Both the position numbers and the translations under genes were made by a program. The notes beneath the pieces were generated by a model. It did no database searches and was not told the origin of the DNA. It worked only from the letters and a program-made list of their open reading frames with translations. A DNA stretch of 64,000 nucleotides from contig JBEBRR010000018.1 in NCBI GenBank assembly GCA_040394735.1, positions 1 to 64,000 of the forward strand. The letters run 5' to 3'. The first letter of the stretch is position 1. Every line of letters starts with the position of its first letter. Positions 34,153-41,965 of the stretch are shown piece by piece. The DNA comes from Leadbetterella byssophila_A (lineage in GTDB: Bacteria > Bacteroidota > Bacteroidia > Cytophagales > Spirosomataceae).

Positions 34153-34972
34153 TCTTAATTAATTTTACAGGATTAAAAAAATGGTTTAAAGGACCGTTCC
34201 CTTTTCCGGTTCGTACATCCGCACCGTTCACAATAGCGTTAAAAACATAGTTTTGTCCCCGATCTACAGCTTCGTGTAACGTTTTACCCTGCGCCCTGAA
34301 CGATGCGATGGCGGAAGACAATGTACACCCTGAGCCGTGCGTATTATTGGTGTCTATCTTTTCAAACTCAAAGGAGTGAAAAGTATCGGCTTCATCCAGT
34401 AAAAGTGAGGTGATCCGCCGCGACTGCTGATGCCCCCCTTTCAGCAAAATGTTTCTGCATCCTGTTTCCCTGATAAGTTGGCCGGCAAGCCGCATGTCTT
34501 CCAGGGTGATCACTGCTGTTTGGGCAAGAATGGCGGCTTCGTCCATATTGGGCGTAATAATCTCTGCCACCGGCAGCAGCTTTTCAATGATGGCACTGAC
34601 CGTTTCCTCTTCAATAAGGCGGTGGCCGCTGGTGGCTACCATGACAGGGTCAAATATGACCGGAATGTGTTCATACCTCTTCAACGTATCGGCAATCGTC
34701 TCAACGAGTTCCGGCGTATGCACCATTCCTATCTTGACAGCATCCGGAATAATATCTTCCATGATGGCTTCCAGCTGCTCTGCCACCGCCTCAAGCGAAA
34801 CGGGAAAGATACTTTTTACGCCCTGTGTATTCTGTACCGGCAAGGCCGTTAACACGGAAGTAGCATAGCAGCCCAATGCCGAAATAGTCTTTATATCGGC
34901 CTGAATGCCGGCTCCGCCACTCCCGTCAAAACCGGCAATGGTCAGCACTGATGGGTAAGTATATTGCTTCAT
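34139..34972 (-). CDS. thiD: Hydroxymethylpyrimidine/phosphomethylpyrimidine kinase
   Basis: ThiD is a ribokinase-like enzyme that phosphorylates HMP twice to HMP-PP for thiamine synthesis. Its N-terminus carries the family signature GFDGSGGAGIQADIKT followed by SVLTALPVQNTQGV, and the anion-hole motif THGSGCTLSSAIA is near the C-terminus. At 277 residues it is the stand-alone form, without a fused ThiE or TenA domain. It is coupled to thiE by a four-base overlap and to tenA by 14 bases. Control is expected from the TPP riboswitch upstream of thiM. Confidence 0.95.
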   Translation of the reverse strand: MKQYTYPSVLTIAGFDGSGGAGIQADIKTISALGCYATSVLTALPVQNTQGVKSIFPVSLEAVAEQLEAIMEDIIPDAVKIGMVHTPELVETIADTLKRYEHIPVIFDPVMVATSGHRLIEEETVSAIIEKLLPVAEIITPNMDEAAILAQTAVITLEDMRLAGQLIRETGCRNILLKGGHQQSRRITSLLLDEADTFHSFEFEKIDTNNTHGSGCTLSSAIASFRAQGKTLHEAVDRGQNYVFNAIVNGADVRTGKGNGPLNHFFNPVKLIKNEMV

Positions 34973-35598
34973 TTTAAAATTTCATTTTTTAATTCATACG
35001 CCGCTTTCTGAGGATTGGCGGCGCTGCATATCGAGGAGACCACCGCCACCCCGTCCGCCCCTGCATCCATCACCTGCCTGACATTACGGGAATGAATATT
35101 GCCGATAGCTATTAATGGCTTTTCCGTAAGCCGGCGGATGGCGGCAATGCCTTCCAATCCCCATTCCGTAACAGTATCTGTTTTGGTAGGTGTACGAAAA
35201 ACCGGGCTGATACCCAGGTAGTCGGATACGGCCGCCTGCTCATTTCCAAGTTGGCTGAGGTACTCTACCGAATACCCGACATACTTTACTACCGGCCATT
35301 GATGGCGGATATTTACCGGGGAAATATCATTATTCCCCACGTGAATGCCTGCCGCACCGGTCTTTACAGCTACCTCAAGGTGATCATTGATAATCAGCGG
35401 AATTCCATACTTATCCGTTATTTCCTGAAGTAGGCGTGCTTTTTCCATAAATACCTCCGCCCTGCAATGCTTTTCTCTCAGCTGGATCATATCTACCCCT
35501 CCCAGGATAGCCTGTTCAGCCACATCTGTAAAGCGCCTTCCCTTACAGTCGGCTTCCGAGATCACCAGGTATAGCTGAAAAGGAAACCCGCTGTTCAT
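34969..35598 (-). CDS. thiE: Thiamine-phosphate synthase ThiE
   Basis: ThiE, 209 residues, joins HMP-PP to hydroxyethylthiazole phosphate to give thiamine monophosphate. The TIM-barrel protein shows MIQLREKHCRAEVF, IINDHLEVAVKTGAAGIHVG, the PVFRTPTKTD loop and the phosphate site IAIGNIH, all family signatures. It overlaps thiM by four bases and thiD by four. A shorter relative, TenI, is ruled out by the intact diphosphate-site residues. The thiazole moiety comes from ThiM one gene upstream. Confidence 0.93.
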   Translation of the reverse strand: MNSGFPFQLYLVISEADCKGRRFTDVAEQAILGGVDMIQLREKHCRAEVFMEKARLLQEITDKYGIPLIINDHLEVAVKTGAAGIHVGNNDISPVNIRHQWPVVKYVGYSVEYLSQLGNEQAAVSDYLGISPVFRTPTKTDTVTEWGLEGIAAIRRLTEKPLIAIGNIHSRNVRQVMDAGADGVAVVSSICSAANPQKAAYELKNEILK

Positions 35599-36395
35599 TG
35601 CACTGAAACTTTAACCTGGCTGAGAAACTCCGCCTCTGTAATGGTGTATAGCTTATCAATAATATTCATCTGTAAGCTTCCCGGGCCGGCAGATTGCTTC
35701 CTGGCAAGCTCACCTGCTACGCCAAGCAGGGCCATCGCAGCAACGGCAGCTCCTGTCTTATCTTCAGTCACCGCCGTAAATGCAGCGATCAATGCAGATG
35801 CCGTACAGCCCAGCCCGGTTACTTTTGTCATCAGCGGATGCCCGTTCCGGGTAAGCACTGTGCTTCCTTCATGGTCTACGGTAATATCGGTTTCCCCCGA
35901 AATGCAGACTACGGACTGATACTGATCCACCAGGCTACGGGCCGCCGTCACGGCATCCAGGCTGGAAGCGGTGCTGTCTACCCCTTTGGTAACAGAAGTA
36001 TTCGCTTTGGCCATTGCCAGGATCTCCGATGCATTGCCTCGGATCACTGCAGGCCGGAACTGCACCAGTTTTTGCAATAAACGATCTCTGAAGGGGGTTG
36101 CTCCTGCACCTACAGGGTCAAGCACCCAGGGTTTACCCAGAACATGGGCGGCTTCAGCAGCCAGCAGCATCGACTCCGACCCATATTCGTCAAGCGTACC
36201 TATGTTGATCAGGACAGAGCCGGCAATACTCACCATCTCTTTTACCTCTGCCTGTGCATGCGCCATTACGGGAGATGCTCCTACAGCCAGCAGGGCGTTG
36301 GCCGTAGTATTCATTACCACATAGTTGGTAATATTGTGTACTAAAGGGGACTGATCTCTTACGGATCGTACATGTTTCCAAAGTGTTTTTTCCAT
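35595..36395 (-). CDS. thiM: Hydroxyethylthiazole kinase ThiM
   Basis: ThiM, 266 residues, phosphorylates 4-methyl-5-hydroxyethylthiazole, the salvage route to the thiazole half of thiamine. The signature blocks are VHNITNYVVMNTTANALLA, LDPVGAGATPFRD and GLGCTASALIAAF, with the catalytic cysteine in GLGC. It is the first gene of the five-gene thiamine operon and lies 75 bases downstream of the TPP aptamer. No thiC, thiG, thiS, thiH or thiF gene is in the window, so the operon is a salvage unit. Confidence 0.95.
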   Translation of the reverse strand: MEKTLWKHVRSVRDQSPLVHNITNYVVMNTTANALLAVGASPVMAHAQAEVKEMVSIAGSVLINIGTLDEYGSESMLLAAEAAHVLGKPWVLDPVGAGATPFRDRLLQKLVQFRPAVIRGNASEILAMAKANTSVTKGVDSTASSLDAVTAARSLVDQYQSVVCISGETDITVDHEGSTVLTRNGHPLMTKVTGLGCTASALIAAFTAVTEDKTGAAVAAMALLGVAGELARKQSAGPGSLQMNIIDKLYTITEAEFLSQVKVSVQ

Positions 36396-36470
36396 TTTCC
36401 CGGTTAATTTTGATAAAACGGCTTTAGGAAAAAACTGAAAACAAAGAAAGAAGCAAACACGAAGTCTTTT

Positions 36471-36546
36471 GCTTTTCCCTACGTCGGTGTGAGCCGTATC
36501 AGGTTCAAAGGGACTCTCTCAATTCTTTTCAGAATACCCCTAAAGC
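36471..36546 (-). promoter_or_regulatory. TPP (THI-box) riboswitch
   Basis: On the minus strand the region holds the THI-box parts in order: GCTTTAGGGG for P1 5' strand, TTGAGAGAGTCCCTTTGAAC, CTGAT, CCGACGTAGGGA and AAAGC for the P1 3' strand. The promoter element at 36551-36558 places the transcript start almost at the first base of the aptamer. GCTTTAGG (in 36539-36546) can also pair with CCTAAAGC downstream (36421-36428), giving a competing structure. No terminator hairpin was found before thiM, so a translation-type or other switch is possible. Confidence 0.95.
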
Positions 36547-36550
36547 TATA

Positions 36551-36558
36551 CAAAGGTA
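36551..36558 (-). promoter_or_regulatory. -7 element of the thiamine operon
   Basis: TACCTTTG on the minus strand, directly upstream of the TPP aptamer. The -33 region falls in the 3' end of the barstar gene and shows no good TTG. Confidence 0.6.
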
Positions 36559-36568
36559 AAAAAATTAA

Positions 36569-36958
36569 TCAGACCACCAGCTCAATATTCTTATGATCGG
36601 AAATAATTTCAAGAATGATCTCAAAATACGTCTTGCCGGTTCCGTTCTCCAGCTCATCCAGCTGTCTTTTGATTACACTTACGTTAAAAATATCCGGATG
36701 TTGAAGCTTTTGTTTGTAATGCAGACGTGTGGTTTCTACTCCCAGATCCTCCTTATTCTGTTCAAAATTCTTCCAGATGATCTGTACAGGCTCATTACCC
36801 CTGATAACTCCGTAACCACCATACAGCAGGTCGTCCAGGGCATCAAGGCTAGCCCCAAGTTTCCAGCCTTCTCCTTTCATAAAGGTCCGGTTCACCTCAT
36901 CGTAGAAGGTGGGGATGTCATGAATCCGGTAGCCATCCAGGACAATTGTTTTAATCAT
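36569..36958 (-). CDS. Barstar-like ribonuclease inhibitor
   Basis: A 129-residue protein with the barstar (barnase inhibitor) pattern: IPTFYDEVNRTFMKGEGWKLG then LDALDDLLYGGYG at about 38-50, the part that blocks the barnase active site. The acidic C-terminal region contains another 50-60 residues not in classical barstar (89 residues). No barnase-type toxin gene is next to it, so it is an orphan immunity protein or serves another RNase. It is transcribed in the same direction as the thiamine operon but ends before that promoter. Function is inferred from similarity only. Confidence 0.75.
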   Translation of the reverse strand: MIKTIVLDGYRIHDIPTFYDEVNRTFMKGEGWKLGASLDALDDLLYGGYGVIRGNEPVQIIWKNFEQNKEDLGVETTRLHYKQKLQHPDIFNVSVIKRQLDELENGTGKTYFEIILEIISDHKNIELVV

Positions 36959-37076
36959 AGCTGTTTATTTGTGCTTGTTCATATAGGAAAACCTCTTAAG
37001 AAACTACCCTTTTTTGAAGATCATCGAACTACTTTTTGTCTATTCGTAAGACTATAAAACATCCCGTTATTAATAT

Positions 37077-38495
37077 CTATAATCCGATATAATTCTGTAT
37101 AAAACTAACCCAATCAACGCTTAAAGGTATTGCCAATAAATTACCTTCAGGAGTTATCAGAAATTTCGACGGGTAGCTTCTGACCCGATATAAATTCTCA
37201 ACTTTATTATCTGACATGACTACAGGAAAGTTGTATCCTTTTTCCTGCATATAATTTTTGACCTTAGCATTGTTATCGTTACATGCGATAGTCAATAATT
37301 CAAAATCCGGTCTATTCACATACTCCATATAAAATTTCTGTAAGTCCGGATGTTCCTGCCGGCACGGACCGCACCAAGTTCCCCAAAAATCCAACAACAG
37401 CCATTTTCCTTGTTTTTCTTTTAAGGAAAATTTCTCTCTATTTATTTTTCTTAATGTGAATGAAGGAGCATTTTTCAGTCCCTGATTAATACTTGTTCGC
37501 CAAAATATGGCAAATGATTCTCTTTTTGAAAAGTTACTTATATAGTATGCTTCCAATTCTTTTTTGAAAGTAGGATCAGTCAAACTCAAGACCAACAGCC
37601 GGTCTAAAATATTTGCCTTATCTGAAGAGTATTGTTTTAAATAATTTATATAATCATCCTGAAAAGTATGTTTTTCTTTTCCCACGAGGAAATGCATGTC
37701 ATAGAAATAGCCTAAACTGCCCCTGTCAACGCTATCCGGGCTATAATCAGATGCCGCTAAGAGATATTTGCCGGCTTCTTCTACATTCTCTTTTTCTAAT
37801 AATTGACTTGCCAAAGCATAATTCAGGTAAGCAAAGAGATACCTGAACCAACTTCTTTGGGTTAAGATTTCAGGTGATCCGGTATCTGTATCTGCATGCA
37901 GGGCGGGATTCCACTTCAGTTTATCAAACACAATTCCCAAAAGCCTGTCACTTAGCACATTCAGGCTGTCATTCCTTGAAATTACCTGATGAATTAACAA
38001 GGCATAACGCCCTACCCTATTATGATAAATATCATCCGCTGAAAGTTGATTCATTATAAAACCATTTGTTATTTCTTCCAACCGGGAAGCATCATTTTCG
38101 TATTGTTGTGCCTGCACCCAGTAATAAACAGGTGTTGAAACTGCAGCAAGACTTTGTATGGAATCAGTAGTCATCAGGTTTAAAATTTGTCTCCTTAAAG
38201 CTAACTTTCTTTTAAATTCTTTTTCCTGTAATAGATTTCTTCTTTCTCCTTCCGAAATCTTTCTAAACGATTGAGCAAAACTATCATGTATCAATCTTTC
38301 CAACATGGAACCGTAATTATCGTTTACAGCCAGCAATCGTATATAATACATTGCAGAATCTACATTTTTGCCATGATAGTCTTGGAAATTATTAAAGTAA
38401 AAATTGGGACTGACAGTCGGCTTATCGGTGGCGTCCTGGGCCCATACAGAAAAAAAAGACGGTAGTATCACTATCCAAATAAAGTGTTTCATCAT
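37077..38495 (-). CDS. Secreted TlpA-like thioredoxin-fold protein
   Basis: A 472-residue exported protein with a signal peptide ending in VWAQ, a largely helical region of about 330 residues of unknown family, and a C-terminal TlpA/AhpC-TSA thioredoxin domain (about 350-472). The redox motif WCGPC has cysteines C375 and C378, so it can reduce or exchange disulphides in the periplasm. The long N-terminal part resembles the DUF4369-containing relatives only in layout. The DNA is visibly richer in A and T than the genes on either side, and long gaps flank it; acquisition by transfer is possible. The second ATG (38492) is an equal choice. Confidence 0.8.
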   Translation of the reverse strand: MMKHFIWIVILPSFFSVWAQDATDKPTVSPNFYFNNFQDYHGKNVDSAMYYIRLLAVNDNYGSMLERLIHDSFAQSFRKISEGERRNLLQEKEFKRKLALRRQILNLMTTDSIQSLAAVSTPVYYWVQAQQYENDASRLEEITNGFIMNQLSADDIYHNRVGRYALLIHQVISRNDSLNVLSDRLLGIVFDKLKWNPALHADTDTGSPEILTQRSWFRYLFAYLNYALASQLLEKENVEEAGKYLLAASDYSPDSVDRGSLGYFYDMHFLVGKEKHTFQDDYINYLKQYSSDKANILDRLLVLSLTDPTFKKELEAYYISNFSKRESFAIFWRTSINQGLKNAPSFTLRKINREKFSLKEKQGKWLLLDFWGTWCGPCRQEHPDLQKFYMEYVNRPDFELLTIACNDNNAKVKNYMQEKGYNFPVVMSDNKVENLYRVRSYPSKFLITPEGNLLAIPLSVDWVSFIQNYIGL

Positions 38496-38949
38496 GTAAA
38501 ATTTATCTGATATTCTGATAGATTAAAAAACGACTAATTGCGTCTGAAGATTGCAACATAAAAAAACGGCTACTCTTTCAGCTTATCAGGGGATGGAAAC
38601 TTTAAAAATGTACTAATAACAGAAAGATATTAAAAACCATCCGAAACTTCGGTTATATCGTAACAGGTTGTAAAAAATATGACGATTTTTGCGAAAATTA
38701 TACTACACCAGGTGCTTCAAGGTTATCAAACAAACAGCAGATTTTGACTTTTTAGTGCGTAGTATATGATATTATTTCAATGCCATTAGTCCGAAGGATT
38801 CCAATGATTATAGCTTTAAACCAAGAGGGCTTATGTGCGACCCCTACAGGGTCGATATGAATTTTCCGGCCCGTTTTGCTACAAAAATATAACCCCTTCG
38901 GGGTATATTTGCTTAATTAAATGGCATTGAATATTTTTCTCTATTTCCG
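38496..38949. other. 454-base AT-rich gap without genes
   Basis: No open frame looks real here. The part 38496-38775 is AT-rich with no recognised signal. The part 38776-38931 is the inverted-repeat element given separately. Confidence 0.7.
38776..38931. mobile_element. Probable small inverted-repeat (MITE/REP-like) element
   Basis: Perfect 12-base terminal inverted repeats TTCAATGCCATT (38776-38787) and AATGGCATTGAA (38920-38931) bound a 156-base segment with no coding capacity. It holds two hairpins: CGACCC/GGGTCG (38838-38854) and an 11-pair stem around ACCCC-TTC-GGGGT (38885-38910). TAT flanks both ends, a weak hint of a 3-base duplication. No transposase is beside it. Similar short segments with CCCCT and GGGG hairpins are scattered in many genomes of this phylum, to my recollection; copy number here cannot be told. 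Confidence 0.55.
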
Positions 38950-40272
38950 TCAGAATATCCCCCTGATCTTCTTATACAGGTCCATTGCAAAATCATCGGT
39001 CATCTGTGAAATATGATCCACAATCAGCTGCAGGTTGACGTAATAGCCGGCGGATGGCACTACCGCCACCGGCAGCAGCCGCAGCACTTTTTTCGACCGC
39101 TCAGATGCCGGAGAAAGCAGCGCATTGGCAAAGTCCTCAAGTAGTCCGTAGATCACATGATGCCCCGCCAGCTCTTTTTCAATCACCGAATGATGATTAT
39201 AGATGCGTTTCACGGAGAAGTCGGTTACACGATTCAACTGCTGCTGCAAAGGTTCCTCCAGCAGGTCGATCAATGAATCATTCAGATCACCACTGAGCAG
39301 AGCCTTCTCATTATCCAGGAAAGCTTCGGTACAAAGCCGGGCGAGGTGATTGATCAGCAGGGCCCGCAGGAGAGAAAGCTTCTGCTCTTCATCCGGAATG
39401 CTCTTCAGCTTGTCTTCCAGGTAATCTTTTTGATTACTGCCGTTCAGCAAAGGCTGTAACAGCTCCAAAACTTCCTGAAAACCTACTACTTTCAGCTTGA
39501 AAGCGTCTTCCAGGTCAATTACCCGGTAGCAGATATCGTCAGCTGCCTCCACCAGGTACACAAAAGGGTGGCGCGCATAGCCTGATTCTTTTTCGGGAAT
39601 ACCTAACCGGGCGGCGATTTCGCAGAAGAAGGGAGCCTCAGAATGCATGAACCCTGATTTCCTGGTGGCCAGCCGGGTCTTATCGAACCCCTGCAATGAA
39701 TCAGCAGGGTATTTTACCACTGAGGCCAGCGTGGTATAGGTCAGCTTAAGGCCCGACCGCACAAAAAGCGTGGTCAGGATCCGGAATGCATTGGCATTTC
39801 CTTCGAATTTTGTAAAGTCGCGTACCTGTTGCGGGTTCAGCCCAAGCTCCGGGTTACGGGCAAAGAAATTCTCAAAAAAGGCCCGGATAGCCTCTTCCCC
39901 AAAATGCCCGAAGGGCGGGTTGCCGATGTCATGGGCCAGGCAGGCGGTCTGTATTACATCTGACAGCTCAAAGCGATAAAAATCATCACTCGCTTTACTG
40001 AATACGCCCTTGTATTTTTCCGCGATCTTCTCGCCTGCCAGCTTACCCAGGCTCCGGCCTACCGAGGCTACCTCAAGGCTATGGGTGAGCCTGTTATGTA
40101 CAAAAAACGCTCCCGGGAGAGGGAAAACCTGGGTCTTGTTCTGCAGCTTCCGGAAAGGAGATGAAAAAATCACCCTGTCGTAATCACGGATATAATCGCC
40201 CCGACCGCTCTCTGCCTGTGCCGGCGAACTGCTCGCCAGGCGTTTGTTGGAATAGATTTGTTCCCAGTTCAT
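38950..40272 (-). CDS. dgt: dGTP triphosphohydrolase-like protein
   Basis: A 440-residue HD-domain enzyme of the dGTPase family, which cuts dNTPs to nucleoside and triphosphate. The metal-site residues are in RLTHSLEV, CLAHDIGNPPFGHFGE and LVEAADDICYRVIDLEDA. The N-terminal DYDRVIFSSPFRKLQNKTQVF is family typical. Length fits type-2 dGTPases of this phylum. Specificity for dGTP versus other dNTPs cannot be judged. It overlaps the VTT gene upstream by four bases, so they are translated together. Confidence 0.93.
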   Translation of the reverse strand: MNWEQIYSNKRLASSSPAQAESGRGDYIRDYDRVIFSSPFRKLQNKTQVFPLPGAFFVHNRLTHSLEVASVGRSLGKLAGEKIAEKYKGVFSKASDDFYRFELSDVIQTACLAHDIGNPPFGHFGEEAIRAFFENFFARNPELGLNPQQVRDFTKFEGNANAFRILTTLFVRSGLKLTYTTLASVVKYPADSLQGFDKTRLATRKSGFMHSEAPFFCEIAARLGIPEKESGYARHPFVYLVEAADDICYRVIDLEDAFKLKVVGFQEVLELLQPLLNGSNQKDYLEDKLKSIPDEEQKLSLLRALLINHLARLCTEAFLDNEKALLSGDLNDSLIDLLEEPLQQQLNRVTDFSVKRIYNHHSVIEKELAGHHVIYGLLEDFANALLSPASERSKKVLRLLPVAVVPSAGYYVNLQLIVDHISQMTDDFAMDLYKKIRGIF

Positions 40273-40934
40273 TTAAATGCTTTCTTTAAAACAAAAAACA
40301 GTCCGGCCACCGATACCAGCACGAGTCCGCTGATGAGCCACCGGCTAAGCGAAGACCCCTCGGGATTTTCCATCAGCTCCTGCAGACCACGCGCCTGCGT
40401 ACCCGCATATACGGCCAGAACGGTCCGCGGGATCATCCCCAGGAAACCACCCAGCACAATATTCCGGAAAGCGGCCCCTGAAGCCGCAAAAATAAGATTC
40501 GTGACAGCAAAAGGGAATATGGGCGACAACTTGGTAAAAAAAATGATTCTCAGCTCTTCCAGCCTGATCCTGTTCAGTACAGTTGCCCGCCCGGGATCAT
40601 TCCGTAACCAGTTTTCTATCCATGAGAGATTCAGCCAGCGGCTGAGCCCGTAAATCAGCACTATGGCCAGCATATTGATCAGGATGAGCAACGGAAGGGC
40701 CGTCCAGCCCAGGAAGTAGCCCATCACAATGGCCAGGAAAGTGGGCGGAATGAGCGCTATGCCACATAGCACCGCCAATATTACCGAAAAAAGAATCCAC
40801 TGGCCGGTACTCAGCGTGCCGAGGCTGTCCTGGTGCTGATACAGCAGGTAAGTCAGATAAGAAGAACTGAGCAAAGGCAGAAGGGTAAAAACCACAAAGC
40901 TGCCAGCACCTGCATATTTCGTCATCCGCCCCAC
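40269..40934 (-). CDS. VTT/DedA-like (TVP38/TMEM64) membrane protein
   Basis: The 221-residue protein has an N-terminal membrane helix (about 10-28), the SNARE-associated VTT core from about 50 to 165 with FLAIVMGYFLGWTALPLLIL, and the re-entrant FFTKLSPIFPFAVTNLIFAASGAAF motif, and a last helix at 198-216. Such proteins include lipid scramblase and phosphate-linked membrane proteins; no substrate is known here. It overlaps dgt by four bases and is separated from fcl by one base, so all three form one minus-strand unit. Confidence 0.85.
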   Translation of the reverse strand: MGRMTKYAGAGSFVVFTLLPLLSSSYLTYLLYQHQDSLGTLSTGQWILFSVILAVLCGIALIPPTFLAIVMGYFLGWTALPLLILINMLAIVLIYGLSRWLNLSWIENWLRNDPGRATVLNRIRLEELRIIFFTKLSPIFPFAVTNLIFAASGAAFRNIVLGGFLGMIPRTVLAVYAGTQARGLQELMENPEGSSLSRWLISGLVLVSVAGLFFVLKKAFK

Positions 40935-41864
40935 TCAGGAATGCTGCGCTTTGTATTCCGCGTACACTTTTGCAATACCCTCCTTCAGGCCGATCTTATG
41001 TTTCCAGCCCAGGCCATGCAGCTTGCTTACATCCATCAGTTTACGCGGGGTGCCGTCAGGCTTATCTGTATTCCAAACGATCTCACCTCCATAACCGGTT
41101 TCGGCCTTAATGGTTTCCGCCAGCTCTTTGATGGTGATGTCTACTCCCGTTCCGATGTTCACCAGCGTGCTGTCGTCATAGGTTTCCATCAGGTAAACGC
41201 AGGCATCCGCCAGGTCGTCGGCGTGCAGAAACTCGCGCATGGGCGACCCCGTACCCCACAATTCTACCGTGGGTTTCCCATCGCGCTTAGCCTCATGAAA
41301 CTTCCGGATCATAGCAGGCAGCACGTGAGAATTGTTCAGATCGTAGTTGTCATTCGGACCATAGAGGTTGGTGGGCATCACCGAAATAAAATTGCTGCCG
41401 TACTGGTCGCGATAGGCTTCGCACATTTTAATGCCGGCAATTTTGGCGATGGCATACGGCTCATTGGTAGGCTCCAGCAGGCCTGTGAGCAGGTAATCTT
41501 CCTTCAGGGGCTGAGGCGCCAGCTTGGGGTAGATGCACGATGACCCCAGGAACATCAGCTTCTTCACCCCGGCCAGGTGAGAACCGTGGATCACACTGTT
41601 CTGAATCTGCAGATTTTCAAAGAGGAACTGCCCTTTATAGGTATTGTTCGCTACAATACCACCCACTTTGGCAGCAGCCAGGAAGACGTAATCCGGCTTT
41701 TCTTCCTGCAGGAATTTTACGACCTTATCAAAATCTTTAAGATCAAGCTCTGCCGATGTTCTGAAAATGATGTGGTTATATCCTGATGCCTGCAGTTTCC
41801 TTACAATGGCCGAACCCACCATTCCGCGGTGACCTGCCACGTATATTTTAGCCGATTTTTCCAA
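40935..41864 (-). CDS. fcl: GDP-L-fucose synthase
   Basis: This extended short-chain dehydrogenase converts GDP-4-keto-6-deoxymannose to GDP-L-fucose. The NADP motif GHRGMVGSAI is at the N-terminus, and the catalytic Ser-Tyr-Lys set is in LGSSCIYP and NEPYAIAKIAG. A TTG at 41864 (leading to EKSAKIYVAGHRG) is preferred, giving 309 residues; the longer frame starts at a TTG inside the promoter element at 41901-41908. The partner gene gmd is not in the window. It leads the fcl-VTT-dgt unit. Confidence 0.93.
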   Translation of the reverse strand: MEKSAKIYVAGHRGMVGSAIVRKLQASGYNHIIFRTSAELDLKDFDKVVKFLQEEKPDYVFLAAAKVGGIVANNTYKGQFLFENLQIQNSVIHGSHLAGVKKLMFLGSSCIYPKLAPQPLKEDYLLTGLLEPTNEPYAIAKIAGIKMCEAYRDQYGSNFISVMPTNLYGPNDNYDLNNSHVLPAMIRKFHEAKRDGKPTVELWGTGSPMREFLHADDLADACVYLMETYDDSTLVNIGTGVDITIKELAETIKAETGYGGEIVWNTDKPDGTPRKLMDVSKLHGLGWKHKIGLKEGIAKVYAEYKAQHS

Positions 41865-41900
41865 TTTCCTTTTATTTTGTACCGTTTTAAATATGAACGA

Positions 41901-41908
41901 CAAATTTA
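41901..41908 (-). promoter_or_regulatory. -7 element of fcl
   Basis: TAAATTTG on the minus strand, 36 bases before the preferred TTG start. No clear -33 TTG at 19-21 bases. Confidence 0.5.
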
Positions 41909-41951
41909 CAACATAAGTGGTTCAATTTAAAGACAGGTATTATTTTTGAGA

Positions 41952-41959
41952 TATCTTTG
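41952..41959 (+). promoter_or_regulatory. -7 element six bases from the 41966 start
   Basis: TATCTTTG ends six bases before the ATG at 41966, so the transcript would be nearly leaderless. The TTG in the element is the start of the longer frame. Confidence 0.5.
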
Positions 41960-41965
41960 AATGGA

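Noticed and set aside
41865..41903. TTG start of fcl at 41903.
   Set aside because: The codon is part of the -7 element, and family proteins begin near the later TTG.
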